Assembly: GCA_003347645.1 (NCBI GenBank)
Contig: QDFX01000006.1
Location: 145,407-209,406 of the forward strand
Source: Rhizobiaceae bacterium CPCC 101076
GTDB taxonomy: Bacteria; Pseudomonadota; Alphaproteobacteria; Rhizobiales; Methylopilaceae
DNA: 64,000 nt
Direction: 5' to 3'
Part shown: positions 36,737-44,865 of the stretch, in pieces
How positions within the stretch are numbered: position 1 is the stretch's first letter
How the letters are laid out: the number at the start of each line of letters is the position of its first letter
Notes under the pieces: generated by a model
Databases searched by the model: none
What the model saw: only the letters and a program-made list of their open reading frames with translations
What the model was told of the DNA's origin: nothing
Made by a program: the position numbers and the translations under genes

Positions 36737-39127
36737 ATGTGCGCCATGAGGCTGACAGGGTATGCGGACAAATTCGGTGTCCACCCGGGAGATAAGATCA
36801 AGTTCTACGTGAATTGCGACGGGCCGGCCGAATACACCGCCGAGATCGTTCACATGATCCACGGCGACACCAATCCCCGTGGTCCCGGTTACATCGAGAA
36901 GCCGGTCAGCGCCGCGGTCAACAAGACCTACAAGGGCAAGAAGCAGGTTGTTCACGGCGGCTCGTATGGCTTCGTCGCGGACGCTCCGCAGCTCCGCGTC
37001 GAAAGCTTCACGCTACAGGCGTGGATATGGCCGACCATTCCGCGCACCCATCCGCGCTATTGGAAGCACGGCCCGCAGGCGATCGTCACCAAATGGTCCG
37101 GCGGCAAGGGCTACGGCCTCTTCATCAACGCGGACGGCTGCCTCGAACTGCGCGTCGACGGCGAGACGATCACGACAGGCGCGCCGATCCGCGATCACGC
37201 CTGGCACTTCGTGGCCGCGACCTTCGACGCGGCGACGGGCGAGGCGGTGCTCTATCACGAGCCGCAGATCGTCTACGCCCTCGATCCGGTCATCGAGCCC
37301 GTCCGGAAGACCCTGTCGACCAGGATCACCCACGAGACGATCCCGCTGACCCTTGCCGCGAGCGTTGAGAAGGTCGATGCGTCCGATCCGCTGGCCAAGT
37401 CGTCGATGCCGGCCGGCGTCGTCTACACCCACAAATACAACGGCAAAATCGACAGCCCGCGCCTCTGCAATCGCGCGCTCAGCCGCGCCGAGATCGAGAC
37501 GATGAAGATGGGCGCCTCGCCCGCCATGTCGGAGCGCCGCCATGTCGGCCCGACCGATACACTGGCGAAGTGCATGGTCGCGTCGTGGGATTTCGGCGAC
37601 GGCATCAACACCCTCATCGGCAAGGACAAGGGTCCGTACCGCTTCAGCTTCCGGCTGGTGAACTGCCCGGTGCGTGGCCTGACCGGCTATAACTGGCAGG
37701 GCACGACGTTCGACTGGAAGCACGCCCAGTCCGAATACGGCGCGATCCATTTTCACGACGACGATGTCGACGATGCTCGCTGGGACGCCGATTTCGAATG
37801 GGAGGTGCCGACCGACATCAAGAGCCGCTTCTACGCAGCCAAGCTAACCACGAGCGAAGGCGACGAGGAGTATATCCCGTTCTGGATCGTTCCCCGCGTC
37901 GGCGAGGAGCAGTCCAAGATCGCGGTCATGGTGCCGACCATCAGCTATATGGCCTACGCCAACGAGCACGTCGCCTGTAATGCCGGCGCGGCGGAGCTGT
38001 TCGTCTACCGCGTGCCGATCATGCAGCACCAGAACATGTTCCTGGCCGAGCACCGTGAATACGGTGGCTCGATCTACGATACCCACACCGACGGCAGCGG
38101 CATCTCGCTCTCGTCCCGCCTGCGCCCGATTCTTTCGATCCGGCCGAAGTACGACCATTTCCTCGCCCAGGCGCCGTGGCAGTATCCGGCCGACCTGCAT
38201 CTCATCTACTGGCTGGAGGAGATGGGTTACGAGTACGACGTCATCACCGACGAGGACGTGACCTATGACGGTCTCGCCCGGCTCGAGAACTACAACGTTA
38301 TCATCACGGGCTCGCATCCGGAGCACAATTCCGGACCGCAGCTCGACGCGCTGCACAACTACACGCAGCGCGGCGGCCGCCTGATGTATATGGGCGCCGA
38401 CGGCTGGTATTGGGTCCACTCCTACCACCCGGCCTATGACGAACTCGGTCGCGGCATCGTCACCGAGATGCGGCGCTGCGAATCCGGCATCCGCACCTGG
38501 CGCGCCGATCCAGGCGAATACTACCACCAGAGCACCGGCGAACTCGGCGGCATGTGGCGCTATCGCGGCCGCTATCTACATACCGTCGCGGGCGTCGGCA
38601 TGTCGTCGGAAGGCTTCGATATTTCGAGCTACTTCACCCGTCTGTCGGAATCCAACGACCCGCGCGTCAGCTGGGCGTTCGATGGCATCGACTACGACGA
38701 GAAGCTAGGCAATTTCGGACTCGTCGGCGGCGGTGCGGCCGGTCTCGAACTCGACATCGTCGACACGATGCTCGGTTCGCCCCCGCACATCCTGACGGTC
38801 GCGACATCGGCCGGTCGCCACACCGAAGCTTACCTCCTCGTCATGGAGGATTTCGGCTTCAACCAGCAGGGTCTCGACGGCACCACGCATCCGCGTGTGC
38901 GCGGCGACATCACCTTCTGCGAGACGCCGAACGGCGGTGGGTGCTTCTCGTTCAGCTCGATCGCGTTCTGCGGTTCGCTGCCCTGGAACAACGGCAAGAA
39001 CAACATCTCCACCCTAGTGGGGAACGTTCTCAACCGCTTCATGCAGGACGGCCCGTTGCCTGCGGCTCCCGGCGATGCGGTCAAGTATCGCGGTCGCGCC
39101 GACTACGAGAGCCCCGCGGTCAGCTAA
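36737..39127 (+). CDS. N,N-dimethylformamidase large (beta) subunit-like amidohydrolase
   Basis: 796 residues (762 in the classic enzyme). A concanavalin/LamG-like domain spans about residues 85-260 (FTLQAWIWP, WHFVAATFD), followed by the catalytic domain from about 340. By spacing, the mononuclear-iron ligands reported for the Paracoccus enzyme (two Tyr and one Glu) correspond to Tyr407 (SYMAYANE), Tyr447 (SIYDTHTDG) and Glu529 (GSHPEHNS). It hydrolyses DMF to formate and dimethylamine, or related formamides. No signal peptide. The exact substrate in this organism is inferred from family and context. Confidence 0.88.
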   Translation: MCAMRLTGYADKFGVHPGDKIKFYVNCDGPAEYTAEIVHMIHGDTNPRGPGYIEKPVSAAVNKTYKGKKQVVHGGSYGFVADAPQLRVESFTLQAWIWPTIPRTHPRYWKHGPQAIVTKWSGGKGYGLFINADGCLELRVDGETITTGAPIRDHAWHFVAATFDAATGEAVLYHEPQIVYALDPVIEPVRKTLSTRITHETIPLTLAASVEKVDASDPLAKSSMPAGVVYTHKYNGKIDSPRLCNRALSRAEIETMKMGASPAMSERRHVGPTDTLAKCMVASWDFGDGINTLIGKDKGPYRFSFRLVNCPVRGLTGYNWQGTTFDWKHAQSEYGAIHFHDDDVDDARWDADFEWEVPTDIKSRFYAAKLTTSEGDEEYIPFWIVPRVGEEQSKIAVMVPTISYMAYANEHVACNAGAAELFVYRVPIMQHQNMFLAEHREYGGSIYDTHTDGSGISLSSRLRPILSIRPKYDHFLAQAPWQYPADLHLIYWLEEMGYEYDVITDEDVTYDGLARLENYNVIITGSHPEHNSGPQLDALHNYTQRGGRLMYMGADGWYWVHSYHPAYDELGRGIVTEMRRCESGIRTWRADPGEYYHQSTGELGGMWRYRGRYLHTVAGVGMSSEGFDISSYFTRLSESNDPRVSWAFDGIDYDEKLGNFGLVGGGAAGLELDIVDTMLGSPPHILTVATSAGRHTEAYLLVMEDFGFNQQGLDGTTHPRVRGDITFCETPNGGGCFSFSSIAFCGSLPWNNGKNNISTLVGNVLNRFMQDGPLPAAPGDAVKYRGRADYESPAVS

Positions 39128-39196
39128 GGCGTCGGAACAAGCAACAAGCGCCCGCGTCCTGTTCGCGGGCGCGCCTCCTCCACTCAGGATCAGCCA

Positions 39197-40294
39197 ATGT
39201 CGCGTCGTCCTGATCTCGGCTATTTCGATGAGGGCCACGACCTCACCGAGGCGGCTTTCTATGCGGATGCGGTCGCGCCGCTCGGCGAGGCGCACAGCCT
39301 GCCACCTGCGAGCTTCCGCTCGCTGCACTTCTATTTCCTGGAAGACGAGGCGATCTGGAGCCGGCAATGGATCGGCATCGGCGTTCACGACGACATCCCG
39401 AACGCGGGCGACATCCTGCCCTATACGATCGGCCATCATGGTCTGCACGTGCAGCGCCTCAACGACGGCGGCATCGCCGGCCGGTTCAACAAGGCGCAGC
39501 ATGGCGGCTGCCGCGTCGTGCCGCTGCAATGCCAGGGCGGCAAGAAGACCGCATGCTCGTTCACCTCATGCGGTTACAGCCGCGATCGCAAGCCGATCAG
39601 CGCCACGGAGCTCGGCGACGATACGCCGGAGATGCACCAATATTTCGGTCTTCGCCCCGAGCGGCTTTTCCCGGTCAACCTCCGCAGTTGGGGACCGTTG
39701 ATCTTCGCCAATGTCGATCATGCACCCCGCGCATTCGAGAGCGGTATCGGCACGCTTCCCGTATCGGCGTTCTTCGACAATTCCAGAAACCGGCGGCTGG
39801 GTGAACAATGGCTGGAATTCGATGCCGACTGGAAGCTCCTCGGTGAACATCTCTCCGGCGGATCGCCCATCGAGGAACAGGACGGCTGGATCATGGCGTC
39901 CGGATTGCTCTCGACCGGCGAAGGCGTCCGGACGGCGTGGCTGTTTCCAGGCGTGATCCTGATCGCGACCGAGGACGAGACTTGCGTCGTCATCCTCCAG
40001 CCGACAGCGATCGGCCGGACCCTCTGCCGGATCAGCGTCTACGGCGCGACCGGCGGCGAGACATCGTTTCTTGACCGCTGGATTGGCGACCTGCGCCAGC
40101 GTGCCGGAGCGGCGGAAGCACGACACCGCGAACTCGTTCAATGGGCAACCGCTTCGCAGCCGAACACGATCGGCACACCGCCGCCGCTTCAGCCGAACGC
40201 CATCGGGCTCTGGGCGCAGCGTCGGCTGGTCGACGGCATCCTGACAAGGCCGACGCCGTTCATCGTCGAACCGCTCTACAGCAATCCGAGGTAA
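39197..40294 (+). CDS. Degenerate Rieske-oxygenase-like protein
   Basis: 365 residues, resembling the alpha subunit of Rieske non-haem iron oxygenases: an N-terminal FYFLEDEAIWSRQWIGIG segment, a Rieske-like beta domain, then a catalytic-like domain. The cluster motif is broken: the expected C-x-H reads A100-Q-H102, and the expected C-x2-H reads C120-S-F-T123. Four cysteines (105, 112, 120, 125) and His102 cluster there instead. It lies 69 bases after the formamidase gene, in the same operon. It may be a non-redox relative or hold a different metal; function unknown. Confidence 0.65.
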   Translation: MSRRPDLGYFDEGHDLTEAAFYADAVAPLGEAHSLPPASFRSLHFYFLEDEAIWSRQWIGIGVHDDIPNAGDILPYTIGHHGLHVQRLNDGGIAGRFNKAQHGGCRVVPLQCQGGKKTACSFTSCGYSRDRKPISATELGDDTPEMHQYFGLRPERLFPVNLRSWGPLIFANVDHAPRAFESGIGTLPVSAFFDNSRNRRLGEQWLEFDADWKLLGEHLSGGSPIEEQDGWIMASGLLSTGEGVRTAWLFPGVILIATEDETCVVILQPTAIGRTLCRISVYGATGGETSFLDRWIGDLRQRAGAAEARHRELVQWATASQPNTIGTPPPLQPNAIGLWAQRRLVDGILTRPTPFIVEPLYSNPR

Positions 40295-40297
40295 GGA

Positions 40298-40996
40298 ATG
40301 GCCGTCATGACGCTCGACAAACCGACTGGCGTGACCAACGCCGACGGCGTGGCCGCGTACTGGGCGAAGGACTATCGCTCCGCACTGGCGATCTTCTCGG
40401 AACTTGCGGCAGGCGGTGATGCCGAGGCGCAGGTCTGGCTCGGTTCGCTTTACGCGAATGGCCATGGTGTCACGTCTTCGCTGCAGACCGCGCTCGACTG
40501 GTATCGCCGCGCCTCCGAACAGGGGCACGTGCAGGCGCAGACCAATCTCGGCGCCATGCTGGTGATGGGGCAGGGCGCTCCGGCTGATTTCGAGCAGGGC
40601 GCGATCTGGCTGCGCAAGGCTGCGGAGCAGGGCGACCTCTATGCCTGTTTCAATCTCGCGGCGCTGTATGGCAAGGGGCAGGGCGTGCCGCAGGACGAGG
40701 CGGTCGCCGCCCAGTGGTATGAGCGTGCTGCGGCGGCCGGCCACTATCCCGCGCAGGCGCGGCTAGGCTTCATGTATGCCAACGGCACTGGCGTCGAGAA
40801 AAGCCGGGTCAAGGCGTTCGTCTGGCTGTCCCTCGCGGCGCAGCATGGAGTCGGCAACGCCCTCAAGGCTCTCGACGGCGTCGTCGACCAGATGTCGAGC
40901 GACGAGAAGAACGACGCGTTCGTCATGCTCGACCGTTTTCGGGGGCGGGTGCCGCAGGATCCAGGCCAGCTCAAACTCAACCCGATCCCGGGCTGA
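40298..40996 (+). CDS. Sel1-like repeat (SEL1/TPR) protein
   Basis: 232 residues made mainly of Sel1 repeats (about residues 40-190), with the repeated pattern A..WLG.LYANGHGV...L..ALDWYRRA.EQG. No signal peptide is seen, so it is likely a cytoplasmic scaffold. TAAGGA stands directly before the ATG and the gene starts 3 bases after the Rieske-like gene, implying coupled translation. Sel1 proteins assemble complexes; a role in assembling the formamidase or its partner is possible but unproven. Confidence 0.85.
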   Translation: MAVMTLDKPTGVTNADGVAAYWAKDYRSALAIFSELAAGGDAEAQVWLGSLYANGHGVTSSLQTALDWYRRASEQGHVQAQTNLGAMLVMGQGAPADFEQGAIWLRKAAEQGDLYACFNLAALYGKGQGVPQDEAVAAQWYERAAAAGHYPAQARLGFMYANGTGVEKSRVKAFVWLSLAAQHGVGNALKALDGVVDQMSSDEKNDAFVMLDRFRGRVPQDPGQLKLNPIPG

Positions 40997-41001
40997 TCGC
41001 G

Positions 41002-41313
41002 ATGGTCTTCAGCGTCCAGCAAATCAAGTTCGAGTTCCTGATGTACATCAAGGAATTCGGCGGCCGCGCGGAAGATTGGCAGGTTGGCACCTGCTCAGAT
41101 CCGCGCGCGGCGATGTTCGAGTCGGGCAAGGTCGACGAGAGCGCCGACATCTGGCTCTGGAAACCGGCGATGACACCGCAAGCGGCAGCGATGATTTACC
41201 GCTTCATGACTCAGCAGTTCCGGGTCAATCCGGCTCCGTTCAGCGTTTCTGGCCCGGACTGCGCTTGTGTCTTCCTCTACAAGGTGCGCGACGAGCAGAC
41301 GATCGCGTCCTAG
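41002..41313 (+). CDS. Conserved-looking protein of unknown function at the end of the formamidase operon
   Basis: 103-residue soluble protein beginning MVFSVQQIKFEFLMYIKEFGG, with three cysteines, two in SGPDCACVFLYKV. It is not recognised. It starts 5 bases after the Sel1 gene and ends overlapping the convergent kinase gene by 4 bases, so it is probably the last gene of the operon. Codon use matches its neighbours, supporting that it is real. Confidence 0.7.
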   Translation: MVFSVQQIKFEFLMYIKEFGGRAEDWQVGTCSDPRAAMFESGKVDESADIWLWKPAMTPQAAAMIYRFMTQQFRVNPAPFSVSGPDCACVFLYKVRDEQTIAS

Positions 41314-42284
41314 AGGCTGCGCAGCCATTCCGGCCAGTCGGGATGGTGCATCACGGTTCTCGCCCGCATGTGCTTCCAGACGCCGTATTTATGGAAGTCG
41401 AAATCGATCGCCGACACCCGTTCCTGCACCATCGCCCAACTCGACCATTTGAGGTCAGCCAGCGCCTTCATCACCGCGATGCGCGCCTCGATCTGCGGCG
41501 TGCAGGACCCGTAATACGCCTCGACGAGCTCCCGTTCGACCGTGCGCGGGAAGAACATCTCTCCGAACCAGTTGGCGAGTTCATAGGCCCGGTCGTTGTT
41601 AGACGCATATTCGAAATCAACCAGCATCACCTCGTCATCCGGTCCGAGCATGAAATTGCCGGCGAGGGTGTCGTTCATGCATGGAACGAGGTCGAGTCCC
41701 GATGCGGATACCGCCGCGCGCGCGTTCTCGTACTGCGCCTTCAGCCAGGCGAAGTCCGGCGGCTCATAGCCATCGAGCTCGGCGATCTGGTGGAGGTGCT
41801 CGTCGATCAGGTCGAAGATCGTCTTGGTCAGGTCGAGGCGCGGGCTGTCGTTGAACGCCTTCAGGCCTTTCAACGCGTTCATCCGCACGGTCGGGCGCAT
41901 GAAATCCAGATTGGTGGAAGCGCGGTATCCCTCGACGAACTGGAAGATCTCGATGCCGTCGTCGACGAGGAAATCCACCACGCGCGCGCCGACGCCGCTT
42001 TCATGCGCGCGGCGGCTGGCATTGTTGGCGGCGTTTCGCTCGATGAACATCTCGGTACCGCGGCCCGGCACCTTCACGAAATAATCGATCTCGTGCCCGT
42101 CGACCGAGACGCGCCAGTTGGCGTTGCTGATACCACCCGATACGGGCTGGTAACGGATAGGTTCTCCGGCCCAAGCCGGCATTTTCGCCAGCACCCCTTC
42201 GATCGCCCTCTCGGCGTCGGTCGCAGCATCTCCGATCTGTTTCATGGAAAAAGTCGGTTCCGTCGTCACAGCCGCCTGAGCCAT
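41310..42284 (-). CDS. ChoK/APH-like phosphotransferase, second of pair
   Basis: 324-residue kinase-fold protein from the ATG at 42284 (19-base overlap with the upstream kinase); the ATG at 42245 is an alternative. The catalytic loop reads CMNDTLAGNFML, where choline/ethanolamine kinases normally have CHND, so the usual His is Met. The metal loop VDFEYASNN is intact. It is the last gene of an operon with another kinase and an M20 amidohydrolase. It probably phosphorylates a small alcohol; the substrate is unknown. Confidence 0.82.
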   Translation of the reverse strand: MAQAAVTTEPTFSMKQIGDAATDAERAIEGVLAKMPAWAGEPIRYQPVSGGISNANWRVSVDGHEIDYFVKVPGRGTEMFIERNAANNASRRAHESGVGARVVDFLVDDGIEIFQFVEGYRASTNLDFMRPTVRMNALKGLKAFNDSPRLDLTKTIFDLIDEHLHQIAELDGYEPPDFAWLKAQYENARAAVSASGLDLVPCMNDTLAGNFMLGPDDEVMLVDFEYASNNDRAYELANWFGEMFFPRTVERELVEAYYGSCTPQIEARIAVMKALADLKWSSWAMVQERVSAIDFDFHKYGVWKHMRARTVMHHPDWPEWLRSL

Positions 42285-43225
42285 GCTTCGAAATCCCAGT
42301 GGGACATGGTCGAGCGACAGCGCAGCAATCGCCACTGTCCGTATTTGAAGAACTCGATGTTCGTGCGCGCCGAGGTTGTGCTGCGCAGCACGCCCCAGAT
42401 GCCCCAGGCGAGATCGTCGACCGCTCCGTAGGCGCGGCAGCGGTTCAGCAGGCGTTCGTCGAACCGCCCAGCATAATGCCCTATCGCGTCCGCTTTTTCG
42501 GCGTCGAACTGGAATGCCTCGTTGAGAAGGCTCGCGACATCGAACCAGGGATCGTTGTCGCCCGCGAGATCGAAATCGACCAGACGCACCGCGCCGTCCG
42601 GCCCCAGCATGATGTTCGAGGCGATGCCGTCGTTGTGGCAGAAGGCGAGGTCGTATCCGGCCGCCTCGATCGCGGCCTTCACCGCACGGGCATTGCCTAA
42701 CAGCCAGTCCAGATCGCCGGGCAGCGGCGCGCCGCTTTCGACCGCCGAGGCCGCCAATTGCTCGATGCGCGCGAACACATCGAACCGCCATCCTAGTCGA
42801 GGGCCGTCGTGCAGCCGTTGCCTGGCGTCCAGCACACGTCCGATCACGCCCGGCGTCTTCAAGTCGCCGACATGGGCGTATCGCCATGGAGGCGGCAAAT
42901 ACTCAAAGCCGGCGATGCCGCTTCCGGACTGGTCGATCACGATAGCCGGCGCCACGCCCAGATCGGCCGCGACTTTCGCCGCCGCGATCGACTGGGGTAC
43001 CGAAACATCTCCCGCCATGTCCTCGTTCAGCGCCTTGAGAAAGATACGTTCGCCGCCCGCGTCGATGAGAATGCAGTCCGACGCGACGCCGCGATGCACC
43101 GGCGAGCAGATCGCCGCCGCCGCAAGCGCATAGGACACTCCGCGATCCGCGAGCCCTGGCACATGCGTGATGGCCGCCTCGGCACGGCGGTCGAATGCGG
43201 TCGCGGCCTGTCCGAACGGTGTCAT
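42266..43225 (-). CDS. ChoK/APH-like phosphotransferase, first of pair
   Basis: 319-residue choline/ethanolamine-kinase-like protein. The canonical catalytic loop is FCHNDGIASNIML and the metal loop VDFDLAGDNDPWFDVA. It starts at the ATGA overlapping the M20 hydrolase stop, so the three genes are translationally coupled. It resembles its downstream neighbour in the C-terminal half, including FFKYGQWRLLRCR versus FHKYGVWKHMRAR, suggesting an old duplication or a heterodimer. Confidence 0.85.
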   Translation of the reverse strand: MTPFGQAATAFDRRAEAAITHVPGLADRGVSYALAAAAICSPVHRGVASDCILIDAGGERIFLKALNEDMAGDVSVPQSIAAAKVAADLGVAPAIVIDQSGSGIAGFEYLPPPWRYAHVGDLKTPGVIGRVLDARQRLHDGPRLGWRFDVFARIEQLAASAVESGAPLPGDLDWLLGNARAVKAAIEAAGYDLAFCHNDGIASNIMLGPDGAVRLVDFDLAGDNDPWFDVASLLNEAFQFDAEKADAIGHYAGRFDERLLNRCRAYGAVDDLAWGIWGVLRSTTSARTNIEFFKYGQWRLLRCRSTMSHWDFEAWLRRL

Positions 43226-44508
43226 GCCTTGCGGTCGCCGGAGCACAGTGCGAACGCCGCCCGAATCAGCGTGTCGAGACCCGCCGCGAGGTCGGCCGCC
43301 GCCGTCTCCTCGCGCGGATTATGCGCGATCCCGTCGACGCTGGGCACGAAGATCAACCCGGTTGGGCAACGTCCAAGAAAGCTCAGGGCGTCATGGCCCG
43401 CGACAGTATCGACATCCATCGTGACGTAGCCCGCTTCCCGTGCACAGGTCCGTGTCAGGTCGGCGATCTCGCCGGGCAGCATGCGGATGCCGCGCCTGGT
43501 TTCGGATGCGATCGCGCACGCAATGCCGGCAGCTTCCGCCGCTTCCTGAAGCAGGACATTCGCGGCCTCGTGCGCAGCCGACAGGATCGCATCGTCGGCG
43601 GACCGGATCTCGACGCTCATCTCCACGCGGGCAGCCACGGTGTTCGGCGAATTGGGCGACAATAGCATTCGCGCGACGGACGTATGGAGGGCACCGGGCC
43701 ACCGGTCGGCGAGGGCGCGGATCGCGGTAACGGCGTGGGCGGCACCCAGGAGCGCGTCTCGTCTCCGCGCCATTGACCCCGGCCCGGTATGCGTCTGCTC
43801 GCCGGTGAACACGACGTCGAGCTTCGCGGCGCCCCAATTGCGGACGACGATGCCAATCTGCGCGCCGTTCTCTTCGAGCCGCACGTCCTGCTCGACATGC
43901 AGTTCGAGATAGGCGGCAGGCAGGGGAGGTGGCTCGTCTTGGCCGAGATAGCCGATCGCGGCCAGCGCCTCGCCGGCCGTCACGCCGTCGTCGTCGGCTG
44001 CGGCAAGCGCGGCGTCGAGCGCGATCGCGCCGACATAGCTGCCGCTGCCAAGCAGGCTCGGCCGAAACCGGGCGCCTTCCTCATTCGTCCAATTCACCAC
44101 GCAGAAATTCACCTCGAACGCGTGTCCATCTCGCTTCAGAAAAAGCAAGGACCGTGCCGTGCAGCACGCCGCGGCGACACCAAGTGCGCCATCCAGTTTT
44201 CCACCGTTCGGCTGGGTGTCGAGATGCGATCCGCACATCACGATCGGGGCGCCGGGGCCAGCCAGGTCGAACAGGCCGAACATGTTACCTGCACGATCGA
44301 CGCGAACCTCCGCTCCTTCGCCGAGCAGCCAGACACGGAGGTGGTCGCGTGCGGCTCCATCCTCGGCGGAGGCGGTCAGCCGGTGCACGCCGCCGTTCGG
44401 CAAACCGCCGAAGGTGGAGAACTCGGCGAGCAACTGGTGCAGCAAGCCATCGTCAAGCATGGCCCAGCCGGTGGTTTCATGCCCTGAAGGGTCATGGTCG
44501 ATAGACAT
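43222..44508 (-). CDS. M20-family Zn-dependent amidohydrolase (N-carbamoyl-amino-acid hydrolase/ureidoglycolate type)
   Basis: 428 residues from the ATG at 44508. The dinuclear metal motifs are clear: GSHLDTQPNGGKLDGALGV, NWTNEEGARF, ELHVEQ, AGHDALSFLG and HNPREE. The family hydrolyses N-carbamoyl amino acids, allantoate, ureidoglycolate or beta-ureidopropionate, releasing ammonia and CO2. It is the first gene of the operon with two ChoK-like kinases, so an N-carbamoyl or amide derivative of an amino alcohol is a reasonable guess. Confidence 0.9.
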   Translation of the reverse strand: MSIDHDPSGHETTGWAMLDDGLLHQLLAEFSTFGGLPNGGVHRLTASAEDGAARDHLRVWLLGEGAEVRVDRAGNMFGLFDLAGPGAPIVMCGSHLDTQPNGGKLDGALGVAAACCTARSLLFLKRDGHAFEVNFCVVNWTNEEGARFRPSLLGSGSYVGAIALDAALAAADDDGVTAGEALAAIGYLGQDEPPPLPAAYLELHVEQDVRLEENGAQIGIVVRNWGAAKLDVVFTGEQTHTGPGSMARRRDALLGAAHAVTAIRALADRWPGALHTSVARMLLSPNSPNTVAARVEMSVEIRSADDAILSAAHEAANVLLQEAAEAAGIACAIASETRRGIRMLPGEIADLTRTCAREAGYVTMDVDTVAGHDALSFLGRCPTGLIFVPSVDGIAHNPREETAAADLAAGLDTLIRAAFALCSGDRKA

Positions 44509-44865
44509 GAACGGCCCTCTCGATGGGAACATTCAACCTTACGAAAACCATTTGATCGCGGATACGAGCGCGATGACACCGTCACCGTTGAGCTGAATGT
44601 GGATGTGTTGCGGTTCCTGCCTCGACGGTTTCACCAGTCATCGCGACATTTGCTCGCCGGGCAGGGCCAGGCTGCGCTTTCCGAAAACAGGATCAGGCGA
44701 GATTTGTGGCGGAGACGGAGTCCGCCAAATCGATGTCCGCGCTTGTTCTCCTTCGTACTTCTCGCCCCTGAGTTATCAAGGGAATACAGGCTTCTGCGTC
44801 TTCCTTCGTTCGCGAACGTTCGCTAGAATCCGCGTCATCTGTTGGGGTAATTGTTGGGGTGACGC
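44509..44865. other. Junction region before the integrase (candidate att site and arm-type repeats)
   Basis: A 357-base gap marking the island edge. On the minus strand 44720-44707 reads CTCCGTCTCCGCCA, which looks like the 3' end of a tRNA-Ser (7-base acceptor strand, discriminator G, CCA) and could be an att core. A 12-base palindrome CGTTCGCGAACG lies at 44807-44818. Direct repeats TGTTGGGGT at 44840-44848 and 44852-44860 precede the integrase start. No full tRNA is present. Confidence 0.4.

Noticed and set aside
39197..40294. Functional Rieske dioxygenase as the missing dimethylamine demethylase
   Set aside because: The 2Fe-2S ligands are not intact (A-x-H and C-x2-T), so a normal Rieske oxygenase reaction cannot be claimed.
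41310..42887. 525-residue version of the second kinase
   Set aside because: The N-terminal part is an out-of-frame reading of the first kinase gene; kinase homology starts after 42284.
44707..44730. Complete tRNA gene at the island edge
   Set aside because: Only a CCA-end-like fragment is visible; no anticodon arm or D arm can be folded around it.
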